Part shown: positions 33,534 through 45,309 of the stretch, one piece after another
Position numbering within the stretch: the stretch's first letter is position 1
Layout of the letters: each line of letters begins with the position of its first letter
Assembly (NCBI GenBank): GCA_947471745.1
Contig: CANJKZ010000170.1
Coordinates: 3,934,001 to 3,998,000, forward strand
Direction of reading: 5' to 3'
Origin: Closterium sp. Naga37s-1
Taxonomy: Eukaryota; Streptophyta; Zygnematophyceae; Desmidiales; Closteriaceae
Length of the DNA: 64,000 bases
Position numbers and translations under genes: made by a program
The notes under the pieces: generated by a model
What the model saw: only the letters and a program-made list of their open reading frames with translations
Database searches by the model: none
What the model was told of the DNA's origin: nothing

Positions 33534-33739
33534 GTGAGTAGCTAGAAATGGGGGTGGTGCTGGCAGGTGGGCCTAGACTGCTGTTGGCGGTAGGCTATCG
33601 TGCTGCTGGTTCCGCTGGGGGCAGCCTAAGCTGCTGCTGGTGCACTAGCGGTAGCCTAAGCTGCTGCTCGAGCACTGGGGCAGCCTAACCTGCTGCTACT
33701 GGTGCTGCTGGTGGCGGGTTTCAGCCCTTGAGGCGGAGG

Positions 33740-34600
33740 ATACAGGTCGTGGGGAGGGGGGGGGGGGGGGGGGGGGGCAGCTCTGACTGGTACAGGTGAG
33801 GCAGCGGGTGCGGTTCTGTGCGGTTCTGTGCAGTTCAGTGCGGTCCTGCGCGGTTCTGTGCGGTGCTGTGCGGTTCTGCGGGGTGGAGAGTACTGGGTGG
33901 GGCGGCTGATTCCGGGTGAGGAGTCTGGAACGGGTGGGGCAGCAGCTCTGGCTGGAACGGGTGGGGCAGCGGGTGCGGTTCTGTGCGGTTCTGTGCAGTT
34001 CAGTGCGGTTCTGCACGGTTCTGTGCGGTGCTGCACGGTTCAGTGCGGTTCTGCACGGTTCTGTGCGGTGCTGTGCGGTTCTGCGGGGTGGAGAGTACCG
34101 GGTGGGGCGGCTGATTCCGGGTGAGGAGTCTGGAACGGGTGGGGCAGCAGCTCTGGCTGGAACGGGTGGGGCAGCGGGTGCGGTTCTGTGCGGTTCTGTG
34201 CAGTTCAGTGCGGTTCTGCACGGTTCTGTGCGGTTCTGCACGGTTCAGTGCGGTTCTGCACGGTTCTGTGCGGTGCTGTGCGGTTCTGCGGGGTGGAGAG
34301 TACCGGGTGGGGCGGCTGATTCTGGGTGAGGTGACTAGAACGGGTGTGGCAGCAGCTCTGGCTGGAACGGGTGGGGCAGCGGGTGCGGTTCTGTGCGGTT
34401 CTGTGCAGTTCAGTGCGGTTCTGCGCGGTTCTGTGCGGTTCTGTGCGGTTCTGCGGGGTGGAGAGTACCGGGTGGGGAGGCTGATTCCGGGTGAGGTGAC
34501 TAGAACGGGTGGGGCAGCAGCTCTGGCTGGAACGGGTGGGGCAGCGGGTGCGGTTCTGAGCGGTTCGGTACGGTTCTGTCCGGGCCAGTGTAAAGTGTGT
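33740..34600. repeat. Minisatellite: ~205-bp higher-order repeat of a 10-bp unit
   Basis: The marker GGGTGGAGAG occurs at 33881, 34086, 34291 and 34456, giving periods of 205, 205 and 165 bp. Within each block a 10-bp unit (CGGTTCTGTG and variants with CAGTTCAGTG or CGGTTCTGCA) is repeated many times. A run of about 24 G lies near 33755-33778. All six frames are mostly open because the repeat lacks stops, so long frames here are not genes. It separates Copia-3b from Copia-3a. Confidence 0.85.
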
Positions 34601-34639
34601 AGAGACCAAAGCCCGGCTCAGCGGTAAAGGTGGCGAGAG

Positions 34640-35010
34640 GCGCGTACGTGTCCCCGTCGACACAACCGCAGTCTTGCCATAATGCTCAAACCACACACCT
34701 ACGTGCTGACTCACGAGCGGCCTCACGCCCACCAAGTTCCTCGAGAACGAGGGGATGTGGAAGCCGGTCAGAGAACCGTAGGGAACAGCCGGTCACGGAA
34801 GCGTAGTAGTGTAGCGAGTAGTGACTGGTTCCGAATTGGGATCAGCCAGTGCTACAGAGACCGGCGTAGGAAGTGGGGTAAGTGTTGTGCGGTCACGGAA
34901 GAAACAGTGCGAAGCGCCGCAGTCCAGAGTGAAAGACAACAAAGCGCCCTTCTGAGCAACTCCGGGACTAGTGTCGACTCAGGTACCTACACTACAATAG
35001 GCAACTCAGC
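34640..35010 (-). pseudogene. Copia-3a protease remnant
   Basis: The minus strand reads LSFTLDCGASHCFFRDRTTL near 34915, then VALADPN and HIPSFSRNLVGV, the family A protease. The active-site serine of D-S-G is replaced (DCG). A TAG stands before PAVPYG. Sequence then runs into the minisatellite. The finger motif expected before protease is absent. Confidence 0.75.
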
Positions 35011-35130
35011 AACACTAGCACCCAAGCTAACAACACTCGAGTGGACGGCACTGCGCGACAGCTGACGCGGTCCTGATCCCTGCTCCGGCACCTACTGCTG
35101 CCTTTGCTTCTGCTGCTGCTGCTACGGCTG

Positions 35131-36108
35131 CTACGAGAGGAGTGGCCGCTGCTGCTGCTGTCGCCGAGTCAGGTACCAAGCCGCCACTCCAGCACCAGGC
35201 ACTCCGCCAGCACCTGCACTCCCGCCACCACCACCCGCAGCTCCACCCCCGCCGCTGCCGCCGCCACCCGCACCCTGGCCAACCCTCCTGCCACCCCGAC
35301 CCCTAGACTGCGAAGAAGTCGTAGCACTAGCTGCAGTCACGTCAGTCGCGGCAGTGGTGAGGGAAGAAATAAAGGTGGGCAGCTGAGGGACCGTGCACCC
35401 GTGAAATAGTGGGGGGGGCACAGCACCAGAGGCGGAGGCTACCGAGCGGAGGTTGCTCTCGACGTCCTTGAGAGCAGACTCAAGGACGCCGATAGTGAGC
35501 TCGCTAGGATGCTTCAGAAGAAGCGCGTCACGAAACAAGGCAAGGCGGTCAGGGAGGCTAGTGGCGATGAAATAGATAGTGATCGCCATGGGAGGAGGTA
35601 GCCGTGCAAGCTGTGGGCCAGTGCAGGCAGCGCGAAAGCTAGAGTCCAGTAAGCGCATGTGAGCGATCAGGTCAGCAGAGCGCTCAAACGAGGCGAGGTC
35701 AGGAAACTGGAAGGGGAGGAACAGGCGGCCAAGAGAGACAGTGGAAGGAGTAGCATAGCGGGCCTTAATCGCAGTCAGGAACTCACTAGCCATGCGAACC
35801 TGCGTGAAATGGGTCTCCTCAGACTCAGGGAGTAGGCTGCTAAGGGCGATGCAGGCCGCAGCGTCGCGTGATTGCCAGGCAGTAAGGTCAGCACGCTGAT
35901 GCACAACACGCTCTCTGTCCTCAGGGGTAGCGTCAAGGCCTAGGGTATCAGGATCGGGGGGCGCGGGGAGGTCACTGGATGTGTGCGCCCACAGAGACTC
36001 GTTTGCATGCACCTGACTCTCTAGGAGACGCTGCGCACGCCGGAACCAGACAGAGAACTCGAGGGGCTTACCCTCGGTGTCAAAGCGAAGGACCCTAGGG
36101 GTCACCAT
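35131..36108 (-). CDS. Copia-3a Gag
   Basis: This uninterrupted frame starts at ATG 36108 (MVTPRVLRFDTEGKPLEF), aligned with the start used by Copia-2, -4 and -5, and gives about 325 residues. It shows the family A gag landmarks: FSVWFRRAQRLLESQ, SRDAAACIALSSLLPESE, RLFLPFQFPDLASF, DLIAHMR, ESALKDVESNLR and FHGCTVPQLPTF. A short glycine/serine tract and a glutamine run (RRQQQQRP) follow before the stop. As part of a truncated element it is not expected to support transposition alone. Confidence 0.7.
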   Translation of the reverse strand: MVTPRVLRFDTEGKPLEFSVWFRRAQRLLESQVHANESLWAHTSSDLPAPPDPDTLGLDATPEDRERVVHQRADLTAWQSRDAAACIALSSLLPESEETHFTQVRMASEFLTAIKARYATPSTVSLGRLFLPFQFPDLASFERSADLIAHMRLLDSSFRAACTGPQLARLPPPMAITIYFIATSLPDRLALFRDALLLKHPSELTIGVLESALKDVESNLRSVASASGAVPPPLFHGCTVPQLPTFISSLTTAATDVTAASATTSSQSRGRGGRRVGQGAGGGGSGGGGAAGGGGGSAGAGGVPGAGVAAWYLTRRQQQQRPLLS

Positions 36109-36119
36109 AGCGAAAGTAG

Positions 36120-37188
36120 AAATTACAAGACCTGCAGGGCGCAGTGGCAGGCGAGGGCAGGGCAACAAGCACGGCAAGGAGACAAGCGGTTAGGCAGGAG
36201 GCGCGCGGGCGTGCGCAGGGCAGGCGCGCGACCAAAAGTAGGCACGCGGCGAACGCTAGAGGGACGCGAAGGGCCGGGGCGGCGAGCTCTAAGGGCAGGC
36301 TCGCAACGAGCGCAACGGGAAGATGCGGCAAGCGCAAGAACGCAGGCCCGCGGCGGGCTCAAAGAGCAGGCTCGGCGGGCGGCACGGGTGGGCACGACGG
36401 GTAGGTAGGGCAGGGCCGCGGCAGGCTCTAAGGGCAGGCGCGGCAGATGGCACGGAAAGGCGCGGCGGGCAGGTAGGGCAGGGCCACGGCAGGCTCTAAG
36501 GGCAGGCGCGGCGGGTGGCACGGGCAGGCGCGGCGGGTGTCACGGGGAGACACGGTGGGCAGCGAGTGCAGGCTCACGGCGGGCGCAAAACGCAGGCACG
36601 GTGGGTGCAGGGGGCGGGCCCGCGGCGGGCGTAGCTGCCGGGCGTGGCAGGGGCGAACAGGCGGGCCCTTGACGGGCCGAAAGGATAGGCGCGGCGGCGC
36701 GAAGGCAGGGCCCGCGGCGGGCCTAACGGGCGGGCGCAACAGCGGGCATTACGGGCACGCGCAGCGGCGGGTTTAACGGGCAGGCGCGGCGGGCCTAACG
36801 AGTAGGCGCAGCGGCGGGATTAACGGGCAGGCGCGGCAGCGCGAAGGGAGGGCCCGCGGCGGGCCTAACGGGCAGGCGCGGCGGGCGCTAAGGGCAGACG
36901 CGGCGGCGCTAAGGGCAGGCGCGTGGCGGGCGCTAAGGGAAGGCCTGCTGGCGGGCGCTCAGCGTAGGCGCTGCGGGCGCTTAGGGCAGGCGTGCGACGG
37001 GACGGGGGACGGGAAAGGACGGGCGCAAGAACGGGCAGAACGCGCTGCGGCAAGCGTGATTGCAGGCGCGCGGCGGACGGGCGTACGAAAGGGGCGCTAC
37101 TGCAGCTCTACGAGACAGGACGGGACAGGTGAGGCGCGTGAGGCTCGGGAGGCTTGGACAAGAGGAACGGGATCCTACAGGATCCTAA
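36120..37188 (-). repeat. Copia-3a GC-rich leader
   Basis: About 1 kb of imperfect repeats built on GGGCAGGCGCGGCGGGC and CTCTAAGGGCAGG. It occupies the place between primer site and gag that other family A elements fill with different GC-rich repeats. Many frames across it are open by composition only. Confidence 0.7.
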
Positions 37189-37202
37189 CCTAGGTGATAC
37201 CA

Positions 37203-37311
37203 TGTCAGAAACTGAATTTTGTGTTCATTGATGTGGGTTGGGGTACATATAGCAAACCCTAATATTTGTACCCCCTAAGACAAGCCTCACTACAGGCTAC
37301 AACATTTGACG
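37203..37311 (-). repeat. Copia-3a 5' LTR
   Basis: The minus-strand copy would start TGTCAAATG (last base mutated to CG here) and ends CAGTTTCTGACA, followed by TGGTATCACC. It is about 109 bp and has no partner in the window. CGAAG follows outside, with no matching duplication. Confidence 0.7.
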
Positions 37312-37956
37312 CGAAGACCCAAACTTGTGTTTTAGGTTGTTTGGGTCATCCGCAACTTCCGCATGACCAGAAGTGGCCTTATGACCCGAAATCAGCGTAA
37401 AATGGCTGAACTGATTTAGGGTTGCGGGTTTAGGGTTCAAATGTTAGCAAGAGCCATGTGTGCAACAAGCCACCTTGCTTCATAGCATTGAGTTGCCAAC
37501 AGGGCCAATTTTTGGATTTTGACTACCCTTATGATCATTGTGGTACAAGGTCAAAAACCTGATTATCAGTGTGATCCCTTCTGGAAACCCTGTTACATCA
37601 GGGTTTATGACGGTTTTCAAAAATTTATCCTGTCGCATCAGTGTTCTTAAAAGACAAACCCTGGTGAATAGTTTTTAGCGTTGCACTCAATTCAAATTTT
37701 AGTCATCATCATCAGACATGCCACGTGGGTGTTCATCGTGGTCACTTTCTTCTTCTAGCTCTGGAGCTTTCTGTTACCCCTGGCGCTGCCTACAAAGAAA
37801 CTGTAAGTCTGGCCAATGGTGGCCCACTTTGAGCCAACACATGCGTTGTCAAGGGCAAAATTACGGTTTCGCCAGTTGGCAATCGGGATTCAGGAATCAC
37901 GGGTTACTGGAAAGTGGGGGTGGGGGAACTGGGGGGGGCGGGGGGGGGTATGGAAC
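37312..37956. other. Unassigned sequence with a degenerate CCCTG...ATCAGKGT array
   Basis: No gene is seen. Between about 37555 and 37665 the pattern CCTG-few bases-ATCAG(G/T)GT recurs every 36-40 bp. G-runs lie at 37916-37948 just before Copia-4. The same pattern reappears beyond Copia-4 at 45482-45655. Confidence 0.5.
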
Positions 37957-38085
37957 TGAGAAACTTAGAACGAGAATGACTGAACTAAGGAATGAAAGTG
38001 ATACAAATATGAAACCCTAGAATTGTGTACCCCTTAGTATCTAACCCGCTACAGCCTACACAGGCTAGATCATATAAGTTTGACA
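37957..38085 (-). repeat. Copia-4 3' LTR
   Basis: 129 bp. On the minus strand it begins TGTCAAACTTATATGATC and ends GTTTCTCA. One substitution (GACTG versus GATTG) distinguishes it from the 5' LTR. Confidence 0.93.
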
Positions 38086-38309
38086 CACCCCCATAGGCAA
38101 AGTGGGGGAGAACAAGGGGTCACAAGACCAGTCAAGCAAAGCAAGGCAAAGCAAGCTCAGGGTGGATCACAACGTCACCACACATTCCGAGCACAAGTTC
38201 AAGGCCACAAGGCCAGTTCACATACATGAGTACACGCATATATATAACGCTAAACAAGCAAGAGCAGGTATATATATATGTAACAGTACAAGCAAGGTCA
38301 AGAAGTGAG

Positions 38310-41300
38310 CTAGTGAGGCAAGGTAGGTACAAGACCTAACAGAGTACAGAAGCGCTGATGGTCACAAGGCGCAAGTGCCTTGGTGAAGATATCAGCAGTG
38401 TTGGCCTCAGAGGCCACGTAAGCAAGACGCAGCTGACCGCGCTGCTGCAGCTCACGAGCAAGGAAGTAGCGAAGAGCGATGTGCTTCGTTCTGTGCTCCA
38501 GTCTGTGCTCCCGACACAAGGCCAGCATAGCCTTGTTGTCTACGTACAGAACTGGAGGAGAACGAGGCGGCTCTCCTAGGTCAGTCAGCAGGTAGGTGAG
38601 CCAGCGTAGCTCCTGTACAGCCATGGCCCCTGCGTAGATCTCAGCCTCACAACTGGAGCCGAGAACAGAAGACGAGCGGGTAGACCGCCACGAAACAGAG
38701 CCAGAGCCAAGGCTGAAGGTGTAACCCTGTGACGACCGCTGCGTAGCCTGGTCGTCAGCCCAAGAAGCGTCTGCGTGACCAGTGAGGACCACTGGACTCC
38801 GCCCTCCAAGCACAAGCCCCATGCCCGACGTACTGCACAAGTAGCGCAACACCCTCTTCGCTGCAGCCATGTGCTCAGGGAGGTGTCTCCCAGGAGCAAC
38901 ATAGCGTGCCAGAATGCTAAGAGGGTATGCAAGGTCAGGTCGAGTGCAGGTCATCAGGTACATTAGACAGCCAACAAGCTCTGGGTACGGGCCACTCGAC
39001 TCTACGGACTCATCCGAAGGCAGAGCTGAGAGCGAGTGGCGAGTAGACAGAGGAGTGGCCTGAGGCGAGGAGTACGTGAAGCCGAAGCGCTGAAGGACCT
39101 GCTGCACCATGTGTGACTGAGTCAGGGTAATGGTGCACTGTGCTCTGTCCCGGGTGATCTGCAAGCCAAGGTAGCTGCGCAGTTCACCCAGGTCTGTGCA
39201 CGTGTGTCTCTTCTGCAGCTCGGACTTCACGTGGGCGAGTCCAGAAGTGTCAGCTGTGGCAAAGACCAAGTCGTCGACGTACACGAGGATGTAGAATGGC
39301 GGCAAAGAAGTGTCGGTGCGCAGAAACAGCGACGGGTCGGCAGTAGAAGGAGCAAACCCAAGAGCCGCAAGTGTAGTCCTCAGTGTGTCGTGCCACTCAC
39401 GAGGTGCCTGGCGGAGACCGTAGACTGGCCGCCGGAGGCTCCACTGGGTACCAGGAGGAAACGACCCCGTGAAGCCAGGTGGGCGGCGCAGCCAGATCTC
39501 CTCGTGCAGGCTGCCCTGCAAGAAAGCAGTGCTGAAGTCAAGAGAGTGAAGCTCGTAGTCACGGTGAGCGGCTATGTGCAGCAGTACCCGAAGAGTGGTC
39601 AACTTCGGGGTGGGAGAGAAGGTCTGAAAGTAGTCAACTCCCTGCCGCTGACTGAAGCCACGAGCCATGTAGCGCGCCTTGAAGACAGGCGGAGAACCCA
39701 ACGGCCGCTTCACCCTGAAAATCCACATGCCACTGACGATGTTCGCCCCAGGAGGGGGAACCTCGTCGATGTAGGTGCCTGTGGACTTCCAGGAAGCCAT
39801 CTCTGCATCCATGGCTGCCTGCCACTGAGAGGAGTAGGGACCCTCTATCGCCTCCGCGTAAGAGCGCGGAGTCGGGATGTCTGGTGCATCCGGGTCTCCC
39901 TCAGGGGCAAGCAGCATGGACACGAGATGAGGTGAAGCAGCAGCAAAGGACTGGAACTCCTCCTGCCTGTCCTCAAGGACGTCCGTGCCAAGGGCACACT
40001 CACCCCCGACGGACGGAGGACAGACAGACTCAGACTCAGCGACAAGACTAGCAGCGTAGTCTAGGCGACAGCGAGCAGCGAAGTCGACAAGCTCAGAAAC
40101 TAAGGCAGACGCGGCAGCGGACTCAAAGGAAGGGTCAGTGACGACAGTAGCAAGGAGACGCGTGACAGTAGGACTGGCAGCACGAAGGGAGTCCGACTCC
40201 GGGTCGGCAAGAACAGGAAGAGAGGACTCAGGAGGAGAAGGCAAAGGGGCACGCAGCGGAGCAGTGGAGGGATGCAGAGACATCCGGTGCGTGCCGGGGA
40301 CAGGGGGAGGACGCTGACGCGAACCACGACCACTAGTGCGAGCAGCACGGACAGGCGACGCAAGACGAGACGCAGGCTCACGACGCTCAGCAAGACCTCC
40401 ATTAGGACTAGTGTAGGGAGAAGGAGCAGGCAGAGGAGAGGTAGGCTGTAATTGTGACTCGAACTGGACAGGCAGTGGACACTCTAAGGGAGGAGCCGGA
40501 CTAGCAGAGGGCGGAAGACCAAGAACCTGCTCAAGGAGCGGAACGAAGTACGGCCGCGGCCGCTCAGCACCACCAGCACCAGAAGGGACAGCACCAACAC
40601 CCCGAACGACAGCACCAGCGCCAGCAGCACCCCGAGCTCCAGCAGTGCCAACTCCAGTACCCTCAGAGGCACCAGCACCAGAGGCACCCTCAGCACCAAC
40701 ACCCCCAGCAGCTCCAGCTCTAGCCGGACCACCAGAAGACGCAGCGGGACCAGCTCCAGCACCCTCAGTAGCACCGACGCCCGCAGCACCACCAGCTCCA
40801 GTACGAGAAGCACCCGCAGGCCCAGCAGCTCCAGTACTCCCAGTACGAGCACCTCCGGGACCCGCGGCACCAGCATCCTCAGCAGCAGCAGAACCTCCAG
40901 CACCCGCAGCACCCCCAGCTCCAGCAGCTCGCCTCCAGCGCCGGGCAAACCACTCACGCAGCTCCTGTGGAGAGAGGAGCTCCCGCCGGGACGAAGCACC
41001 CGAAGAACCTCCAGGCCCAGCACCGCCAGACGCCACACGAGTAGGTCCAGGACCCTCAGACTCCGCACCCCCAGACGCAGCACCCCCAGGCTCAGCACCC
41101 CCAGACGCAGCACCCCCAGAGACAGCACCCTCAGGCTCAGCACCCCCAGAGTCGGCACCCCCAGGCTCAGCACCCCCAGAGTCAGCAGCTACCTCGATAG
41201 GGTCGACTGCGTCTACCTGAGACACACCTGAGGGGGCAGGACCCTGAGGGGGGAGGGGGTCTACCGGAGGGGGACCTGGTGTAAGGAAGAGCGGCGGGGG

Positions 41301-44151
41301 GGGGAGGGACGCAGTGCGGTAGGGGCAGAGACGGTAGTAGGGAACCGACTCGTCAAACGTGACGTCCTGGGAGGACAGAACACGGCGCGAGGTGGGGTGG
41401 TAGAACTGCCAGCCCGGCGCGTCAGGGGGGAAGCCAAGGAAGACGCAGGGAACAGCACGAGGGGACAGCTTGTCCGCAGACAAGTCGCGGACAAACGCCT
41501 GAGATCCCCAGACACAGAACGCAGACACATCGCCAACCTTCCCCGTCCACAGCAAAGCAGGGGAGGTCTCCGGCATGGAGACCCGGGGCTGAAGGTTGAT
41601 CTGATGCGCCGCGTACCGAACCGCAAACGGCCACAGAAAATGGGGGGCAGCCGCATGGACCATGGACGTACGAGCGACGTCCATGACCATGCCAATGCGG
41701 CGCTCAGCAATCCCATTTTGCTGCGGAGAGTCCGGAAGCGTGAAGGTCTGGCGGATGCCTCGTGCACGACAGAAGGCTCGCAGAAGGTCAGAGGAGAACT
41801 CTCCGCCTCTGTCAGAATGCAGACGCAGAACAGGAAAGTCCGAGCCGAAACTCTCTCTGAGCTGGAGACGAGCCGCGCGGATCCAGGCGATCAACACCTC
41901 AGTGACCTCATCCTTGCTGCGCAAGGGGAAGACGATGGTGTAACGCGAGTAGTCGTCAACCACCAGCAGGAAGTAACGCTCGTGACCCTGTCCACACGCG
42001 GGCTGGGCCCCACACGTCCATGTGAAGCGTCTGCAGTGGAGCCTCTGTCGGAGGAAACACGGAGGAGTGAGGAGCAGCGCGTTGCCGCCCCTCGACGCAG
42101 GGAACGCAGGTGGGGGCAGGCCCCAGAGGGAGGGACCGGGGGAGACCAGAGACAAGGACACGGGAGGCCATGCCTCGAAGACGAGACAGGGAGGGGTGAC
42201 CAAGGCGGTGGTGCCAGAGGAGAGTCTGGTGAGACAGGAGACGACACGAGCAGGGGGCAGACTCAGGACCAGACCTGGACGCCGCAGCAAGCACCTGACC
42301 CGACGCGGCTACCTGAGTAGACTCAGCGACCGGAGGAGACTCAGTAGTCAGTGTGTACAGGCTCGACCCCGGCTGACGGGTAAACGTGGCCAAGTGACGG
42401 CCCGTCCGAGCACAGGTACAGTGGGTCACTCGCTGACTCGTAGGAGTGAACTGGTGAACCCCTCCATCCTGGAGGTCAGCACCACTCACCAAGTTCGTAG
42501 AGAACGAGGGGAGGTAAAGACCCGACAGGGTGCCAGAAGGGGCCGCCGGACACGGTAGAACAGTGGAGAAGTGGGCAAGGACAGGACCCCCAGAGGGGTC
42601 TGCCAGGGAGACTGCCACTGGCCGACTAAGCGGTGTAAGCGTGGTGCGGTCTCGGAAAAAGGAGCGGGAAGCACCCGAGTCAAGGGTGAAGGTGTGGGTG
42701 GCCGGTGCCGACGCGGTACCTGAGAGCGCAGACTCACCAGCACCTGGGGCAGCAGGCTCACTGGCACCTAGAGCAGCCCGGGTCAGGCGGAAAACACCGG
42801 TAACAGTCACCCTCATCACTAATAGTCACAGCATACATGGCAGCAAGAATAGCATCATAGTCAAGATCAAAGATCGGAACACCCGCCCTAAACAGCTCGC
42901 CCCAGCGAGGGATCTCAGTAGCGTCAGGGAACTGATGACGCCAGGCGTCCGTCAGGCGGCCGAAGCAGCGCTGGGTGGAGTGCGGATCCCCACACTGCTC
43001 ACCCGCGCGGTCGCCGGTACGTAGAACGTAGGTACAGGGGCCAGCACCCCCACCCCGCTGACGAGCAGTGTACCACTCACGAAGCTGCTGGGGGGAAGGG
43101 GTCTCACGAGTGCGCTGCTGCTGCTGCTGCTGCTGGCGCTGACCACCACCGGAGCCGACCCTCTGCGTAGCGCCGCCCCGACCAGCTCCACCGCCGCCGC
43201 CGCTACCTCCACCACCGCCTCCACCTCCGCCACCTCCGCCCGCACCGCCACCACCGCCGCCTCCTCCGCCTCCACTGCCGCCACTAGCGCCCCCACCCCC
43301 GCCACCACTCCCACCGCCACCCCCACCCCCTCCTCCGCCTCCACCGCCGCCTCCACCGCCCCCGCCAGCTCCTCCAGCGCCCTTGCCCCCCTTGCCCTTG
43401 CCTGAGCGGCGTCTCCCGCTAGGGGCAGACGCCGCGCCGACCGACTCAAGACCAACGAGGTCGGCCGCAGCAGCAGAGGCAACAGAGGGCAAGAGGGGGG
43501 AGGGGGAGCACCCCTCAAAGACAGGGGTACGAGGGTCACCACGAGAGGCTCCTACAGCGACTATACTCTTCTCTGCTGCTAGGAGGCGCTCCTCGAGGAG
43601 GTCAACGGTGAGAGTGGTGGGGCAAACAGAGAGGAAGTGGTCCCTGACCGAGCGAAGGGTGTCAGGGAGCCGGGTGACTATGTAGTAAAGGGTGATGTAC
43701 ATAAGGGGGGGGTTCTTGGCGCAGAACTCAGCAAGAAGCGCAGCACGGTAGCGAATGTCACTAGTGCGAAGGTGTGTAATGAGGTCAGCGACTGTGGGAA
43801 AAGCGGCGAGGTCAGGGAAGAGGAACGGCAGTATGAGGCGGCTAAGAGCAGCAGTACTACAGCGTCGTACAAGGTCTTAGCACTCTTGTACTAACTAAAA
43901 TGCGCGCGCTCAGCGGTCGGTAAGTGGTGGCGCACAGCAAGGCGGGCAGCAGCATCGCGCGTGGCCCACTGTGAGCGAACAGTGGCGTCAGCATCAGCAG
44001 CAGGGGCAGGAGAGGCACCAGAAGTGAGGTCAAACAGGGAGAGACTGTCTGCCCTATCGCACTGGAGGAAAAGCTGCAGATCATCTACCCAGACCTCAAA
44101 GTCAACAGCCCGACCCTCAGCGTCAAAGGTGAGAACACTGGGGGTGGCCAT
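38310..44151 (-). pseudogene. Copia-4 Gag-Pol polyprotein, frameshifted
   Basis: ATG at 44151 (MATPSVLTFDAEGR). Gag stops at TAG 43891 and shows a further deletion or frameshift near 43860. It resumes as MYITLYYIVTRLPDTLRSV with a long glycine tract and the finger CTYVLRTGDRAGEQC-x3-H-x4-C (about 43030-42965). Another shift occurs near 42790, before protease FTLDSGASRSFFRD (near 42680). A 1-2 base loss near 41995 shifts the frame inside integrase. From there to 38310 about 1,225 codons are open: HSDRGGEF, GIAERR, a linker rich in GGAEP repeats, RT with ILVYVDDLVFA, and RNase H with SCEAEIYAGA. Confidence 0.9.
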
Positions 44152-45295
44152 GACAGCAGCAGATAGGCAGTGAGCACAGTGGGGTAGGGCAGTGCAGTGG
44201 CAGAGGCGTTGCGCTTACCAGGCAAATGAGGCGGTCCGGGGCAGGCCGGCAGGGACAGGGCCGCTACTGCAGTGACGGCGGCGTCTCGGCCGCGGCGGCC
44301 CGGCGGCTCGGCGGCTCGGCGGCTCGGCGGCTCGGCGGCAAAGGCGGCAAAGGCGGCTCGGCGGCAAAGGCGGCTCGGCGGGTCGGCGGCAAAGGCGGCT
44401 CGGCGGCTCAGCGGCTCGGCAGCGAAGGCGGCTCGGCAGGGCCGTGAAGGGCGGCGTCGCTGCCGCGAAGGAGCGGCGACGGGGCCGCTGAAGGGGGGCG
44501 ACGAGGCCGCCGAAAGGGGCGGCGACGAGGCCGAGTAGGGGCGGCGACGGGGCCGCGGAAAGGGGCGGCGACGGGGCCACGGAAAGGGGCGGCGACGGGG
44601 CAGCTGAAGGGCGGCGACGGGGCCGCTGAAGGGCGGCGACGAAGCCGCTAAGAGGCGGCGACGAGGCCGCTGAAAGGGCGGCGACGGGGCCACTGAAGGG
44701 CGGCGACGAAGCCGCTAAGAGGCGGCGACGGGGCCGCTGAAAGGGCGGCGACGGGGCCGCTGAGAGGGCGGCGACGGGGCCGCTGAAAGGGCGGCGACGG
44801 GGCCGCTGAAAGGGCGGCGACGGGGCCGCTGAAAGGGCGGCGACGGGGCCGCTGAAAGGGCGGCGACGGGGCCGCTGAAAGGGCGGCGACGGGGCCGCTG
44901 AAAGGGCGGCGACGGGGCCGCTGAAAGGGCGGCGACGGGGCCGCTGAAAGGGGGAGGCGGCGACGGGGCCGGAAGGGGCGGCGACGGGGCCGTCAAGGGC
45001 GGCAACGAGGCCGGTAGGGGCGGCGACTGGGCCGTCAAGGGCGGCAACGAGGCCGGCAGAGGCGGCGACGGGGCCGCTAAGGGCGGCGAGACGGGCCGCT
45101 AAGGAGGGCGCGACGGGGCCGCTAAGGAGTGCGCGACGGGGCCGCTAAGGAGGGCGCGACGGGGCCGCTAAGGAGGGCGCGACGGGCCGCTAAGGGCAGA
45201 ACACTAGGCGCGCCTCGGGCAGGGGACAACGCGCGCCCCGGGCAGGAAAAAAAAAATCGATCTTGGTGGGCCCTAGGATAGTTCCCACTAAGGAA
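44152..45295 (-). repeat. Copia-4 GC-rich leader with 23-bp tandem repeats
   Basis: From about 44620 to 44950 a 23-bp unit (AAAGGGCGGCGACGGGGCCGC plus TG) is repeated about a dozen times nearly perfectly, with looser versions extending to about 45190 and CGGCGGCTCGG units near 44300. It lies between primer site and gag and contains no supportable gene. Confidence 0.85.
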
Positions 45296-45309
45296 CCTGC
45301 TCGATACCA

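Larger units (their letters stand above)
28222..33700 (-). mobile_element. Copia-3b: family A element, 5' end missing
   Basis: A 140-bp 3' LTR (28222-28361), the family polypurine tract (CTATGGGGGTG), and an in-frame finger-protease-integrase-linker-RT-RNase H region. No matching 5' LTR exists: the LTR at 37203-37311 has a different sequence and different flanks. The element is inserted into exon 4 of hAT-2. Its right side dissolves into low-complexity sequence and a minisatellite between 33540 and 34600. Confidence 0.8.
34600..37311 (-). mobile_element. Copia-3a: 5' half of another family A element
   Basis: A 109-bp 5' LTR (37203-37311), a primer site TGGTATCACCTAGG (37189-37202), a GC-rich leader, an intact gag frame and a degenerate protease are present. 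The rest of pol is missing. It ends in the minisatellite. It is not the 5' half of Copia-3b: the LTRs differ, and the protease domain is present in both pieces with many amino-acid differences. Confidence 0.78.

Noticed and set aside
33696..34735. Long open frames on both strands reading NRTEPHRTA-like or AVLHGSV-like repeats
   Set aside because: They follow the minisatellite, exist in several frames at once and vary with repeat register; no domain is present.
28222..37311. A single full-length Copia-3 with 28222 and 37203 as its LTR pair
   Set aside because: The two LTR sequences do not match, flanking 5-mers differ and protease is present twice.
44226..45047. Open frames in the Copia-4 leader (GGSAARRLGG-type and FSGPVAALSA-type)
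   Set aside because: They lack stops only because the 23-bp repeat lacks them; no ATG-anchored conserved protein is shared with the other elements.
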